Shown here: piece after piece, positions 6,580 to 14,617 of the stretch
Position numbering within the stretch: position 1 is the first letter of the stretch
Layout: each line of letters opens with the position of its first letter
Assembly (NCBI GenBank): GCA_035513345.1
Contig: DATKCF010000243.1
Location: 1 to 23,355, forward strand
From: DATKCF01 sp035513345
GTDB taxonomy: Bacteria > Gemmatimonadota > Gemmatimonadetes > Longimicrobiales > RSA9
Reading direction: 5' to 3'
Length of the DNA stretch: 23,355 bases
The notes under the pieces: model-generated
What the model saw: only the letters and a program-made list of their open reading frames with translations
What the model was told of the DNA's origin: nothing
Databases searched by the model: none
Program-made: the position numbers and the translations under genes

Positions 6580-8133
6580 TCAGGTCCGCTTGCGCGTCAC
6601 GGATTTGCCCTGCGTGAACAGCAGCAGATAGTCCGGACCGCCCGCCTTGGAGTCCGTCCCCGACATGTTGAAACCGCCGAACGGCTGAACGCCGACGAGC
6701 GCTCCCGTACACTTTCGATTGAGGTAGAGGTTGCCCACGTGGAAGTCTTCGGCGGCTCGTTCGAGCCGATCCTCCATGCTCGAGAACAGCGCGCCGGTCA
6801 GGCCGTACTCCGTGTTGTTCGCGATCTCCATCGCGTGATCGAAGTCGCGGGCGCGGATGAACGCCAGCACGGGTCCGAACACCTCTTCCTGCGCCAGACG
6901 CGAGTCCGGCTTCACGTCGGCGATGATCGTCGGAGAAATGAAGTACCCGCCGCCGTCGCGGGCATCGCCGCCAGTCACCAGCAGGCCTTCCTTCTTCCCG
7001 ATCGCGATGTACTCGCGGATCTTGCGGAACGCATTGCTGTCGATCACGGCGCCCATGAAGTTGGCCGGATCCGTCGGGTCGCCCATGGTCAGTTGCTTCG
7101 TTTGCTCGGCGACCTTGCTCAACACCTGATCATACACGGAATCGACTACGATCGCGCGTGAGCACGCCGAGCACTTCTGTCCCTGGAATCCGAACGCGGA
7201 CGCGACGATGCCCGCGGCAGCCGCATCGAGGTCCGCCGTCTCGTCGACGACGATCGCGTCCTTGCCGCCCATCTCGAGAATCGTCCGCTTCAGCCACTTC
7301 TGGCCCTTATGTACCTTGGCCGACCGTTCGAAGATGCGCAGACCGACTTCCTTCGATCCCGTAAACGCTATGAACCGTGTCTTCTCGTGGTCGACCAGCA
7401 CATCGCCGATCTCGCCGCCCGGGCCCGGCAGAAAGTTGACGACGCCGGGCGGCAGTCCGCCCTCCTCGATCAGGACGTCGATGAACCACGCAGCAATGGT
7501 CGGAGACGTCGAGGCCGGCTTGACCACTACCGTGTTTCCGGTCACCACGGCGGCGCCTGCCATACCGCCCATGATCGCGGAGGGGAAGTTCCACGGTGGA
7601 ATGACGATCCCGACGCCAAGCGGGATGTATCGAAGCTCGTTCGCCTCGCCGGCGGCCGGCACCAGCCGCTGCGGCCCGTCCAGTCGCAGCGCCTCGCGCG
7701 CGTAGTATTCGAGGAAGTCGATCAGCTCCGCCACGTCCGCATCGGCTTCGGGCCACGACTTGCTGACCTCGTACACCATCAGCGCGCAGAACTCGAACTT
7801 CCGTTCGCGCAGCTTGCTGGCCGTGCGGAACAACGCCTGCGCGCGCTCCTCGGCGGGCCGCTTCCTCCAGTCCTCGAACGCAATCGCGGCAACGTCCACC
7901 GCCTCGCGAGCCTGTTTCGCCGTCGCCTGGACGAACCGGCCGACGACCTGGTCGGGAACGGCAGGATTCACCGAATCACTCGTGTCGCCTTCGGTGATCC
8001 GCTTGTCACCGATGATGAGCGGATACGTACGGCCGAGCTGGGCGCGGACCGTACCGAGCGCGGCCTTCATCTTCTCCGCGTTCGCGGGATCATTGAAGTC
8101 GATCATCGGTTCGTTCTGGAACGGCGCAACCAT
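6580..8133 (-). CDS. pruA: L-glutamate gamma-semialdehyde (1-pyrroline-5-carboxylate) dehydrogenase
   Basis: 517 residues from ATG 8133 with GGAGG just upstream, the usual length of the monofunctional RocA/PruA type. The aldehyde dehydrogenase fold shows PPWNFPSAI (179-187), GNTVVVKPASTSP, FTGSKEVGLRI, the general-base glutamate E287 in LEMGGKDAIVV, the nucleophile C321 in GQKCSACSRAI, and EEVFGPVLAF. RYIPLGVGIVIPPWNFP and LNRKCTGALVGVQPFGGFNMSGTDSKAGGPDYL are characteristic of the P5C dehydrogenase subfamily. The enzyme oxidises glutamate semialdehyde to glutamate with NAD+, the second step of proline breakdown. No proline dehydrogenase is nearby and none is fused. It is transcribed in the same direction as the Fe-S genes, with 116 bp to nifU. 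Confidence 0.95.
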   Translation of the reverse strand: MVAPFQNEPMIDFNDPANAEKMKAALGTVRAQLGRTYPLIIGDKRITEGDTSDSVNPAVPDQVVGRFVQATAKQAREAVDVAAIAFEDWRKRPAEERAQALFRTASKLRERKFEFCALMVYEVSKSWPEADADVAELIDFLEYYAREALRLDGPQRLVPAAGEANELRYIPLGVGIVIPPWNFPSAIMGGMAGAAVVTGNTVVVKPASTSPTIAAWFIDVLIEEGGLPPGVVNFLPGPGGEIGDVLVDHEKTRFIAFTGSKEVGLRIFERSAKVHKGQKWLKRTILEMGGKDAIVVDETADLDAAAAGIVASAFGFQGQKCSACSRAIVVDSVYDQVLSKVAEQTKQLTMGDPTDPANFMGAVIDSNAFRKIREYIAIGKKEGLLVTGGDARDGGGYFISPTIIADVKPDSRLAQEEVFGPVLAFIRARDFDHAMEIANNTEYGLTGALFSSMEDRLERAAEDFHVGNLYLNRKCTGALVGVQPFGGFNMSGTDSKAGGPDYLLLFTQGKSVTRKRT

Positions 8134-8261
8134 GTCAGACCTCCATCGCCGCTACGGGGCGGCTGACTGTTTGGTGTTTGTCGGGTGTCGGGCCGGCGCC
8201 ACGTCAGCCCGGAACAGACAGGAGTCTGGCGAGGCCCGGGTGCTGGTGTCAACGCCGCGGA

Positions 8262-9260
8262 TCAGCCATCTCCGATGAGCGATGCGACGATGCGAGTGCC
8301 GTGATCGCGGCCGTTCTCGATGAACACCTTGTTGGCATCGTGCCCGGCGGCCAGGACGCCCGCGATGAAGACGCCGGGCACATCGGTCTGCATGGTCGCG
8401 GGATCGTGAGCCGGGATGCCGGTCGCCGCATCGATGAGGACGCCGAGCGAACGCAGCAACGCCGGATCGGGCGTGTAGCCGGTCATGGTCAGGACCCAGT
8501 CGTTGGCGATCTCGTCCAGCCTGCCGGTATCGTCGTCGACGAGTATGACGGAGGCGGGCCGGATCTCGGCGACACGGGTCCGGAACCGGCCATCGATCGA
8601 GCCGTCATTCATGCGATTGATGATGTCGGGCCGCACCCACGGCTTGACACCGCGGTCCAGCTCGGCCTCGAAATGGACGAGCGTGACGCGTGCGTTCCAG
8701 CGGTACAGCTCGAGGGCGGCATCGACGGCCGAGTTGCCGCCGCCGACGATCACGACGTTCTGCCGGAAATACGGATAGCCTTCGCGATACCCGTGCGAGA
8801 CCTTCGGCAGCTGCTCGCCGGGCACGCCGAGCCGGTTCGGATGGTCGAAGTATCCGGTCGCAATGACAACATTCGTCGCGTCGACGATGCATGCTACGCC
8901 GGTGTGCGACATCGCACTCACCGTGTACCTGTCGTTCGCGGCCTCGATCGCCTCGACGTCGTGGTACTGCCGGACATCGAGATCGAAGTGGTCGACAAGC
9001 TTCTGGTAATACCGGAGCGCTTCGCGCCGGACCGGCTTGTCACCCGCCACGGTGAACGGAACACCGCCGATCTCGAGCCGCTCGGCAGTGCTGAAGAACG
9101 TCATGAACGTCGGATACCGGCCGATCGAGCCGGCCACGGTGTCCTTGTCGATCAGAACGCAACCCAGGCCGGCCCGCATTGCCGCGATCCCGACGCCGAT
9201 GCCGCACGGCCCGGCGCCGATGACGGCAATGTCGGTATGCACCCGTTCGGTCCTGCTCAA
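8262..9260 (-). CDS. ypdA: YpdA-family FAD/NADPH-dependent (bacilli)thiol-disulfide reductase
   Basis: 332 residues from TTG 9260, with GAGGAG about 10 nt upstream; GTG 9242 is an alternative. Residues 10-35 form the FAD Rossmann motif IAVIGAGPCGIGVGIAAMRA. The GPCG cysteine (C19) corresponds to the conserved cysteine reported as needed in Staphylococcus YpdA. A second dinucleotide motif VVIVGGGNSAVDAALELYRW lies at 169-188. YPTFMTFFSTAERLEIGGVPF and NDWVLTMTGYTPDP are typical of YpdA and differ from thioredoxin reductase, which has a CxxC that is absent here. YpdA reduces oxidised bacillithiol in Firmicutes; the thiol used by this organism is not known from the window. It sits 37 bp downstream of the transsulfuration gene, suggesting one operon for sulfur/thiol handling. 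Confidence 0.85.
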   Translation of the reverse strand: MSRTERVHTDIAVIGAGPCGIGVGIAAMRAGLGCVLIDKDTVAGSIGRYPTFMTFFSTAERLEIGGVPFTVAGDKPVRREALRYYQKLVDHFDLDVRQYHDVEAIEAANDRYTVSAMSHTGVACIVDATNVVIATGYFDHPNRLGVPGEQLPKVSHGYREGYPYFRQNVVIVGGGNSAVDAALELYRWNARVTLVHFEAELDRGVKPWVRPDIINRMNDGSIDGRFRTRVAEIRPASVILVDDDTGRLDEIANDWVLTMTGYTPDPALLRSLGVLIDAATGIPAHDPATMQTDVPGVFIAGVLAAGHDANKVFIENGRDHGTRIVASLIGDG

Positions 9261-9297
9261 CGCTGGCGCTCCTCGCTCCTGTTGCCCGGCGCGTCGC

Positions 9298-10509
9298 TCA
9301 GAGCTGCGACGCTTCGCCTGCCTCGCCGGCGACCGCGGAACCCGCCGGCACTTCGGGGTCGAGCGCCTGTTCGAGGTCCGCGATCAGGTCGGCCGCGTCC
9401 TCGATGCCGAGCGAGATCCGGATGAATCCATCAGCGACACCCAGCGCGTGACGTTCTTCGCGGCCGAGGCTGGCGTGCGATGTGAATCGCGGCATTGAAA
9501 CCAGCGACTCGACTCCACCCAGACTCGGTGCCGCATACAGCAGACGAAGCCGGTTGATGACTCGGAGCGCAGCCTCGTCACCGCCACGCACGACGATCGC
9601 GAGCATGCCGCCGAACCCGTCGAGCAACTCGCTGGCGCGGGCATGATCCGGATGCGACGGCAGACCCGGGTAGTATACGCTCGATACGGCCGGATGCGCC
9701 TCGATGCGGGTCGCAACGACCATTCCGTTCTCGTTGTGCCGGGCCATGCGCACGGCGAGCGTCTTCACGCCGCGTTCGAGAAGCCAGGCGGCATGCGGAT
9801 CGAGCGCGGGGCCGAAGCTCACGAGTTTCTCTCGCACCTCATCGACGAGGTCGGCGCGGCCGGCGACGACGCCCGCGATGAGATCGGAATGGCCGCTCAG
9901 GTACTTCGTTGCGCTATGGATGACGAGCGAGGCGCCGTGCTCGAGCGGTCGAAGATTGACGGGCGTGGCGAACGTCGCATCGACGATCAGTGGCACGTCG
10001 CTTTCCTGCGAGAGCCGTGCTACCGCGCGCAGGTCAGGCACACGCATCGTCGGATTGACGGGCACCTCCATGAGCAGCGCCCGCGTACTCGATCGCATCT
10101 GTCGGTTCCAGTCGTCATCCGGATCGACAAGCGTGACATCGATTCCCAGCCTGGGCAGCTCACGACCGAGCAGCCGCAGCGTACCGCCGTACAACGAGCG
10201 CGATGCAACCAGATGGTCGCCCGACTGGAGGCACACGAGCAGCGAAAGCGCCATCGCGGCGTTACCGCTGGCCAGCGGTAACGCGGCTTCCGCGCCCTCC
10301 AGCCCGGCCAGCCGTTCCGCCAGCGCCTCGTGGTTGGGGTTCGTGCCGTAGCGTGTATACCGGACTTCGCCGGTTGGCTCCGGATCAGTGAAGAATGTTG
10401 CCGACTGGTAGATAGGCATGACCACCGGACTGTCCGGTGTCGGAGCCGGCGACCCGCCGTGGACTGCACGTGTCGAGAACCCGTGACCGTTGCTTCTGTC
10501 AATGCTCAT
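9298..10509 (-). CDS. Cys/Met-metabolism PLP enzyme (cystathionine gamma-synthase/lyase-like)
   Basis: 403 residues from ATG 10509; upstream in-frame codons lie inside the previous gene and are not conserved. This is fold-type I PLP enzyme of the Cys_Met_Meta_PP family: VRYTRYGTNPNHEALAERLA (49-68), LASGNAAMALSLL (79-91), SRSLYGGT, LMEVPVNPTMRVPDL, IVDATFATPVNLRPLEHGA with D177, and the Schiff-base lysine K202 in HSATKYLSGHSD. The substrate cannot be fixed from these motifs: cystathionine gamma-synthase, cystathionine gamma-lyase and methionine gamma-lyase all fit. Its ATG overlaps the stop of the upstream sugar-nucleotide gene by 11 bp (ATGAGCATTGA), which indicates translational coupling of two unrelated pathways. 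Confidence 0.88.
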   Translation of the reverse strand: MSIDRSNGHGFSTRAVHGGSPAPTPDSPVVMPIYQSATFFTDPEPTGEVRYTRYGTNPNHEALAERLAGLEGAEAALPLASGNAAMALSLLVCLQSGDHLVASRSLYGGTLRLLGRELPRLGIDVTLVDPDDDWNRQMRSSTRALLMEVPVNPTMRVPDLRAVARLSQESDVPLIVDATFATPVNLRPLEHGASLVIHSATKYLSGHSDLIAGVVAGRADLVDEVREKLVSFGPALDPHAAWLLERGVKTLAVRMARHNENGMVVATRIEAHPAVSSVYYPGLPSHPDHARASELLDGFGGMLAIVVRGGDEAALRVINRLRLLYAAPSLGGVESLVSMPRFTSHASLGREERHALGVADGFIRISLGIEDAADLIADLEQALDPEVPAGSAVAGEAGEASQL

Positions 10510-13006
10510 CGCGCCACCCCTCAACCCTCCGGCAATAGTGGTCGAGCAACTGCTGCGCCGCACTCGCATCCGGCACTTCCACGGTCACCACGAAGTACGG
10601 TCGGTGCGAGTGAGGAATGATGAGCGCCCAGTCGTTCGCGGCGCGCTGTATCTTGACGCCATCGACCAGTTCGCGGTGCTCGCTCTCCGTATCTTCCATG
10701 AGCCGTCGCATGACGGCACCCCGCCGGCCCCACGGACACGCGATCCGCCTCTGCGCGACATGGATCGGCGAGACCGCATCGGCCAGTTCGCGCAGCGGCG
10801 TCTTCGCGCGCGCCAGCCCCTCGAGCAGCTTGATCGACGAGAACATCGCGTCGTACGAGGGCATGAACTGTGAGAAGATGAACTCGCCGCGTGTGCCCGC
10901 CACCATGTCGGCGGCCGTGGCGGACGCCATCATCGCATGGTGCTCGGTCTTTGTCCATATCAGCTCGGCGCCCGCGCTGCGGATGGTCTCGACCACGGCG
11001 CTCGGCGTGGTGACGGGAATCGCGACCGACTTCACGCCGAGGTGCTCGAGGGCCAGATTGACGAACACGGCCTGTGTCAATTCGGGCGAAAGCGTCCGAC
11101 CCGCGTCGTCGACCAGATGGATGATTTCGCCGCCGGGATCGATCCACAGACCGAGTTGTGCGTTGACCGACCGCACGATACCGCCAAGCCGGCGCCGCAC
11201 TTCCTGGAACTCTTCATCCGAACGCAGCAGCCGGCCCGGCGATGCGTACGCATCCAGACTGACCATCTCGACCTCGAGGCCGCCGAGCACGCGCGGGAAT
11301 ACCTCGACAGTCAGGCCGTACGCATAGTCGACGACAATACTCAAGCGCTGCGATGCGATCAGGTCGCGCGCGACCTCCGCACTGAAATGCTCGAGGTAGC
11401 CTTCAACCACGCGCATCGGGAAGTTGATGTCGCCCGTGCCGTCCGGCCCGGCGCGAGAAAAGTCCTCACGCGCAAACAGCCGCTCGATCGATTGCGTCTT
11501 GCCCGGCGGCAGGTCACGGCCATCATGATCGAAGAACAGGACATCGACCACCTTGCGGTCGAACGGCGAACGACGCACATGATACCCGCCCGCCTCGCGG
11601 CCGTGATGCACGGCGTGCCGCACGACGGGGATCGGCATCGCACGCAGATCTTCGACGTTGACACCGCTCGACACGAAGCCGGTCATGATCGCCCGGTTCA
11701 GCATCCGGCATGCGCGGTCCGAATCACGCGACGCGACGACGAACGCGCCCGGGCCCAGCAGCGCGCCGTACGCGCCGCCCAGCCGTGCGCCCATCTCCGG
11801 CGTCAGTTCGAAGTTCGGGATGCCGCTGACCCGCGCGTTGTTGAAGAGGTTGCGCTCCCAACCCTCGCCCCAGATCAGCGAATGCGTCAGGACCGCACGA
11901 TCCTCTACCAGCTTGTCCGGCCAGATGCGCACTTTCGGCCCGACGATCGCGAACTCGCCCACCTCCGCACCGTCCGACAGAATGCACTTCTCGCGTACGG
12001 CCGCACCCGCACCGACGCTCACGCGCGCCGCGCACACCGTTTCGAGAACGCGCGCGCCCTTGCCGATCCGGCAATTTTCCCACAGTACGGCGTCGCGCAA
12101 CTCGGCGCCATCGCCGATCTCGCAGTTCGCGCCGATGATCACGTTCTCGAGGACCGCACCGCTGCCAACCGCGGCCGACCGCCCGATCAGGACCGTGCCC
12201 GCTATCGCGACGTCGCGCCCGATCGCCGCGCCCGGCTCACCCCATAGCACGCCCGCCGAGTTCGCGCGCCGCTGCCCGCGGAATGCGACCTCGACTCGAC
12301 CTGACAGCGCGTCCTCGTTCGCACGACGGTACTCGTCGATGTTGCCGACATCGCGCCAGTAGCCGGTTGCGACGTGCCCGAACAGCGCCGCACCCTTCTG
12401 AAGCATCGACGGGAACAGGTCCTTCGAGAAGTCGACATTCGTTCCCGGCGCTACGCGACCCAGCACTTCCGGCTGCAGAATGTAGATCCCGGTGTTGATC
12501 GTGTCGCTGAAGACCTGGCCCCACGTCGGCTTCTCGAGGAACCGCTCGATCCTGCCCGTCTCACGGTCCAGGATGACGATGCCGAAGGCCAGTGGATTCT
12601 CGACCGACGTCACCGCAATCGTCGCTTCGGCACCGCGCGCCTCGTGTTCGCGGATCGCGACGCCGAGATCGAAGTCGGTCAGCACGTCGCCGCTGATGAT
12701 CAGCATCGGCTCCTCACCGATCGCCGCCGCCGCGTTACGCACCGCGCCCGCCGTGCCGAAGTCGGCCTCCGCCGTCACGAACGTCATGCGCACGCCGAAC
12801 GCCGAACCGTCGCCGAAGTGCGATGTGATGTGCTCCGGCTGGAAATAGAGGATCGAGACGAGGTCCGTGATGCCGTGTCGCTTCAGCAGCTCGACGATGT
12901 GCTCCATCATCGGGCGATTTGCAACGGGCACCATCGGTTTCGGCCTGTTGATGGTCAGCGGCTTGAGGCGAGTGCCGAAGCCGCCTGCCATGATGACGCC
13001 TTTCAT
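10499..13006 (-). CDS. Sugar-phosphate nucleotidyltransferase fused to degenerate phosphohexomutase
   Basis: 835 residues from ATG 13006, where homology starts (MKGVIMAGGFGTRLKPLT). Residues 1-235 are a nucleotidyltransferase with the pyrophosphorylase signature GGFGTRLKPLT (8-18), PKPMVPVANRPM, ISGDVLTDFDLG and FLEKP. Residues about 255-385 form a left-handed beta-helix of hexapeptide repeats (VAIAGTVLIGRSAAVGSGAV, IIGANCEIGDGAEL). Residues about 385-835 have the four-domain layout of alpha-D-phosphohexomutases, but the active loops are altered: HVRRSPFD (476-483) replaces the TASHNP loop, DPGGE (623-627) replaces DGDGD, GTRGEF replaces the GEESGH sugar loop and IPHSHRP replaces RPSGTEP. The likely activity is mannose- or glucose-1-phosphate nucleotidylylation. 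Long proteins of this layout occur in actinobacteria. Confidence 0.88.
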   Translation of the reverse strand: MKGVIMAGGFGTRLKPLTINRPKPMVPVANRPMMEHIVELLKRHGITDLVSILYFQPEHITSHFGDGSAFGVRMTFVTAEADFGTAGAVRNAAAAIGEEPMLIISGDVLTDFDLGVAIREHEARGAEATIAVTSVENPLAFGIVILDRETGRIERFLEKPTWGQVFSDTINTGIYILQPEVLGRVAPGTNVDFSKDLFPSMLQKGAALFGHVATGYWRDVGNIDEYRRANEDALSGRVEVAFRGQRRANSAGVLWGEPGAAIGRDVAIAGTVLIGRSAAVGSGAVLENVIIGANCEIGDGAELRDAVLWENCRIGKGARVLETVCAARVSVGAGAAVREKCILSDGAEVGEFAIVGPKVRIWPDKLVEDRAVLTHSLIWGEGWERNLFNNARVSGIPNFELTPEMGARLGGAYGALLGPGAFVVASRDSDRACRMLNRAIMTGFVSSGVNVEDLRAMPIPVVRHAVHHGREAGGYHVRRSPFDRKVVDVLFFDHDGRDLPPGKTQSIERLFAREDFSRAGPDGTGDINFPMRVVEGYLEHFSAEVARDLIASQRLSIVVDYAYGLTVEVFPRVLGGLEVEMVSLDAYASPGRLLRSDEEFQEVRRRLGGIVRSVNAQLGLWIDPGGEIIHLVDDAGRTLSPELTQAVFVNLALEHLGVKSVAIPVTTPSAVVETIRSAGAELIWTKTEHHAMMASATAADMVAGTRGEFIFSQFMPSYDAMFSSIKLLEGLARAKTPLRELADAVSPIHVAQRRIACPWGRRGAVMRRLMEDTESEHRELVDGVKIQRAANDWALIIPHSHRPYFVVTVEVPDASAAQQLLDHYCRRVEGWRDEH

Positions 13007-13067
13007 TGGCCTCGTCCGGGCTTCTCGGAAAGTGCGTTGTACCGGGGCGGTCGCATGTGAAGGCATG

Positions 13068-13095
13068 TGCTCACATCGCGAAATTATTGTGAGCA
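13068..13095. promoter_or_regulatory. Inverted repeat in divergent promoter region (possible operator)
   Basis: TGCTCACA (13068-13075) and TGTGAGCA (13088-13095) form a perfect 8-bp inverted repeat around an AT-rich 12-bp spacer. On the minus strand a TTGCCG (13109-13104) lies 17 bp before TAATTT (13086-13081), so the repeat overlaps a possible promoter for the nucleotidyltransferase gene, 62 bp from its start. A repressor operator is possible; the regulator is unknown. Confidence 0.4.
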
Positions 13096-13195
13096 GCGCT
13101 TCCCGGCAATCGAACCCCGCCACGGCACACCGGGCGAGCTGTACCGGCAGCGTCACGGACGGGAGTCGCGGATTGCGCCTGACCGGGCACGGAAC

Positions 13196-13224
13196 TTGAC
13201 CCGCTTCCCCCTGTGCCGCATTGT
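13196..13224 (+). promoter_or_regulatory. Candidate promoter for the uncharacterised gene at 13280
   Basis: TTGACC (13196-13201) is followed after 17 bp by CATTGT (13219-13224). The predicted start site would give a leader of about 50 nt. The -35 is good, the -10 poor. The overlapping GGAACTT (13191-13197) also resembles an RpoE-type -35, but no matching -10 is seen. Confidence 0.3.
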
Positions 13225-13279
13225 CCCCGGCCCGCCGTTGGCGCCGGGACAACAACCAGGTCCGCTACGAATCAACCGA

Positions 13280-14005
13280 ATGGACGATCAGGAAATCAAG
13301 CACACCGCCGAGACCGTTCTGCGGGAGCTCCCCGGGGTCGTTGGCGCGTTCGTGCAGCCCGATGCGTTCGGTCACCCGCGCGAGATCCATCTGCTGATCA
13401 AGCCGGGGCCACCGACACGTGAGTTCGCGCAACATGTGCGGTCCGTTCTGGAGAGCCGGCTCCAGATTCCGATCGACAAGCGCATCATCAGCATCGCGCA
13501 ACTGGCCGACGAGAATACGCTGGAAGGACCGGACGGCGAGGCGCGCACCGAGCCAGCGGCGGACCCCGGCGGCCGGTACCGGCTTCTGGGCATCGACACG
13601 GAGGTCAGCGGCGGGCGGGTGACGGTCCGATTGAGGATGTTGTACGACGGCCGGGAGGTCACCGGCGAGGCTACGGAGATCGAGGCACGGGATGGACGCG
13701 CCAGGGCTGCGGCCAGCGCAGCGCTCGGCGCGGTCAACCGCATCAGCGGGGACAAGGCCCGGTTCGGGCTGGACTTCGCGACGATTGTCGAAGCGGTCGG
13801 CTCCGACTATGCGCTGGCGTCGGTCGCCGTCACGTCACCGCACCTCGGGCGTGGCGCCGTCAACCTGAGCGGCGCCAACCGGGTCCTCGAGGAGGATCCC
13901 GAGACGGCGGCGGCACTGGCGGTTCTGAAGGCGACGAACCGCGTCCTCGGGTTCGTCATGGGAAAGACCGACCGGCAGCTGCGTTACAGACCCCGCGACC
14001 GATAG
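13280..14005 (+). CDS. Uncharacterised two-domain protein (241 aa)
   Basis: 241 residues from ATG 13280; the frame is open further upstream but that part is arginine-rich, low-quality sequence in the divergent promoter region. No signal peptide or membrane helix. Residues 1-78 form an alpha/beta segment (TVLRELPGVVGAFVQPDAFG, REIHLLIKPGP, then PIDKRIISIAQL) with an IDKRIISIAQ motif. After a Pro/Ala-rich linker, residues about 100-225 form a second segment (YRLLGIDTEVSGGRVTVRL, GEATEIEARDGRARAAASAA, YALASVAVTSPHLGRGAVNL). The second half looks like a GEA/helix/strand repeat seen in uncharacterised proteins of other phyla; I cannot name the family. Only a weak ribosome site (CAGG) is visible. 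It stands alone between divergent and convergent neighbours, 15 bp from the stop of the DUF4325-type gene. Confidence 0.7.
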   Translation: MDDQEIKHTAETVLRELPGVVGAFVQPDAFGHPREIHLLIKPGPPTREFAQHVRSVLESRLQIPIDKRIISIAQLADENTLEGPDGEARTEPAADPGGRYRLLGIDTEVSGGRVTVRLRMLYDGREVTGEATEIEARDGRARAAASAALGAVNRISGDKARFGLDFATIVEAVGSDYALASVAVTSPHLGRGAVNLSGANRVLEEDPETAAALAVLKATNRVLGFVMGKTDRQLRYRPRDR

Positions 14006-14035
14006 TCGCCGGCCGGGCCATCACGCTTCGGCGAC
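14005..14035. terminator. Possible bidirectional hairpin between convergent stops
   Basis: GTCGCCG (14005-14011) pairs with CGGCGAC (14029-14035) around a 17-nt loop, spanning the stops of both convergent genes. There is no T tract on either strand, so it is at best a weak terminator. Confidence 0.3.
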
Positions 14036-14617
14036 CGCGAGCAGCGAACTCAGCGCCTGATAGCGGGAGTCCGAACGGCGAAGGGCGACACGTCGCTCGC
14101 ACAGTCCGTCGAGCACCGTCGTCGTCTCCCGTTCATCGCCATCCAGGAGCCTGGCGATTTCGTCCGGCGAGGCGGTGCGCGTCGACTCGAGCGCAACCCA
14201 GACGTCGCGCTCTCCGGCCGAGGCGGCACCGAGCAGCACGAACCCGGCCGCGGCGATCTCCGCGGACAATGCCATGTCGTACCGGGCAAGGACGGCCTCG
14301 ATCGGATCCCGATGCTGCTCCCCGAGACCGCGTGCCAGGAAATAGACGTCGGCGGGCCGGTCCGCGCCGCGGTAGCGCTGCATGAGCTTGGCTACGGCCT
14401 CATCGGCGCAGCTGTAGTCGAGCACAACGACCTGCGTGAAATCGAGGACCGAGATACAGGCGGCGCCGAGCTCGCCGATCTGGCTCTCGATGCCGAGCCG
14501 GAGTGCACGCCCGGTCGGTCGGGTAACGAGATGCGAGTACAGACTCGCGACGGAGCGCCGCGCGATCGATGACAGATCGATCTGGAACGGCACTACACTG
14601 GCCGGACCGTACCTCAC
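14021..14617 (-). CDS. STAS-like (DUF4325-type) protein with C-terminal winged-helix-like domain
   Basis: 198 residues from GTG 14617, with GGGAGAGG upstream and a GTGA overlap with the stop of the STAS-ATPase gene. Residues 35-125 have the STAS-like pattern: ALRLGIESQI, then ISVLDFTQVVVLDYSCADEAVAKLM (DYSCADE at 67-73) and VYFLARGL, as in DUF4325 proteins that accompany GHKL ATPases. Residues about 138-195 (VWVALESTRTASPDEIARLL, ERETTTVLDGLCERRVALRR, YQALSSL) look like a MarR/winged-helix DNA- or protein-binding domain. By analogy with partner-switch systems it may be the antagonist or output partner of the neighbouring ATPase. This is a family-level call; the target (sigma factor, DNA or enzyme) is unknown. 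Confidence 0.75.
   Translation of the reverse strand: MRYGPASVVPFQIDLSSIARRSVASLYSHLVTRPTGRALRLGIESQIGELGAACISVLDFTQVVVLDYSCADEAVAKLMQRYRGADRPADVYFLARGLGEQHRDPIEAVLARYDMALSAEIAAAGFVLLGAASAGERDVWVALESTRTASPDEIARLLDGDERETTTVLDGLCERRVALRRSDSRYQALSSLLAVAEA

Noticed and set aside
8178..9425. 415-codon plus-strand frame
   Set aside because: Antisense shadow of ypdA and the PLP gene; Arg/Asp/His-rich with no domain.
10937..12247. 436-codon plus-strand frame
   Set aside because: Antisense shadow of the nucleotidyltransferase/mutase gene.
13068..13095. CRP-type binding site
   Set aside because: The half-sites point outward (TCACA ... TGTGA); CRP sites need TGTGA N6 TCACA.
13007..13255. 83-codon N-terminal extension of the nucleotidyltransferase
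   Set aside because: The conserved MKGVIMAGG start is at 13006; the upstream part is arginine-rich with no motif and covers the divergent promoter region.
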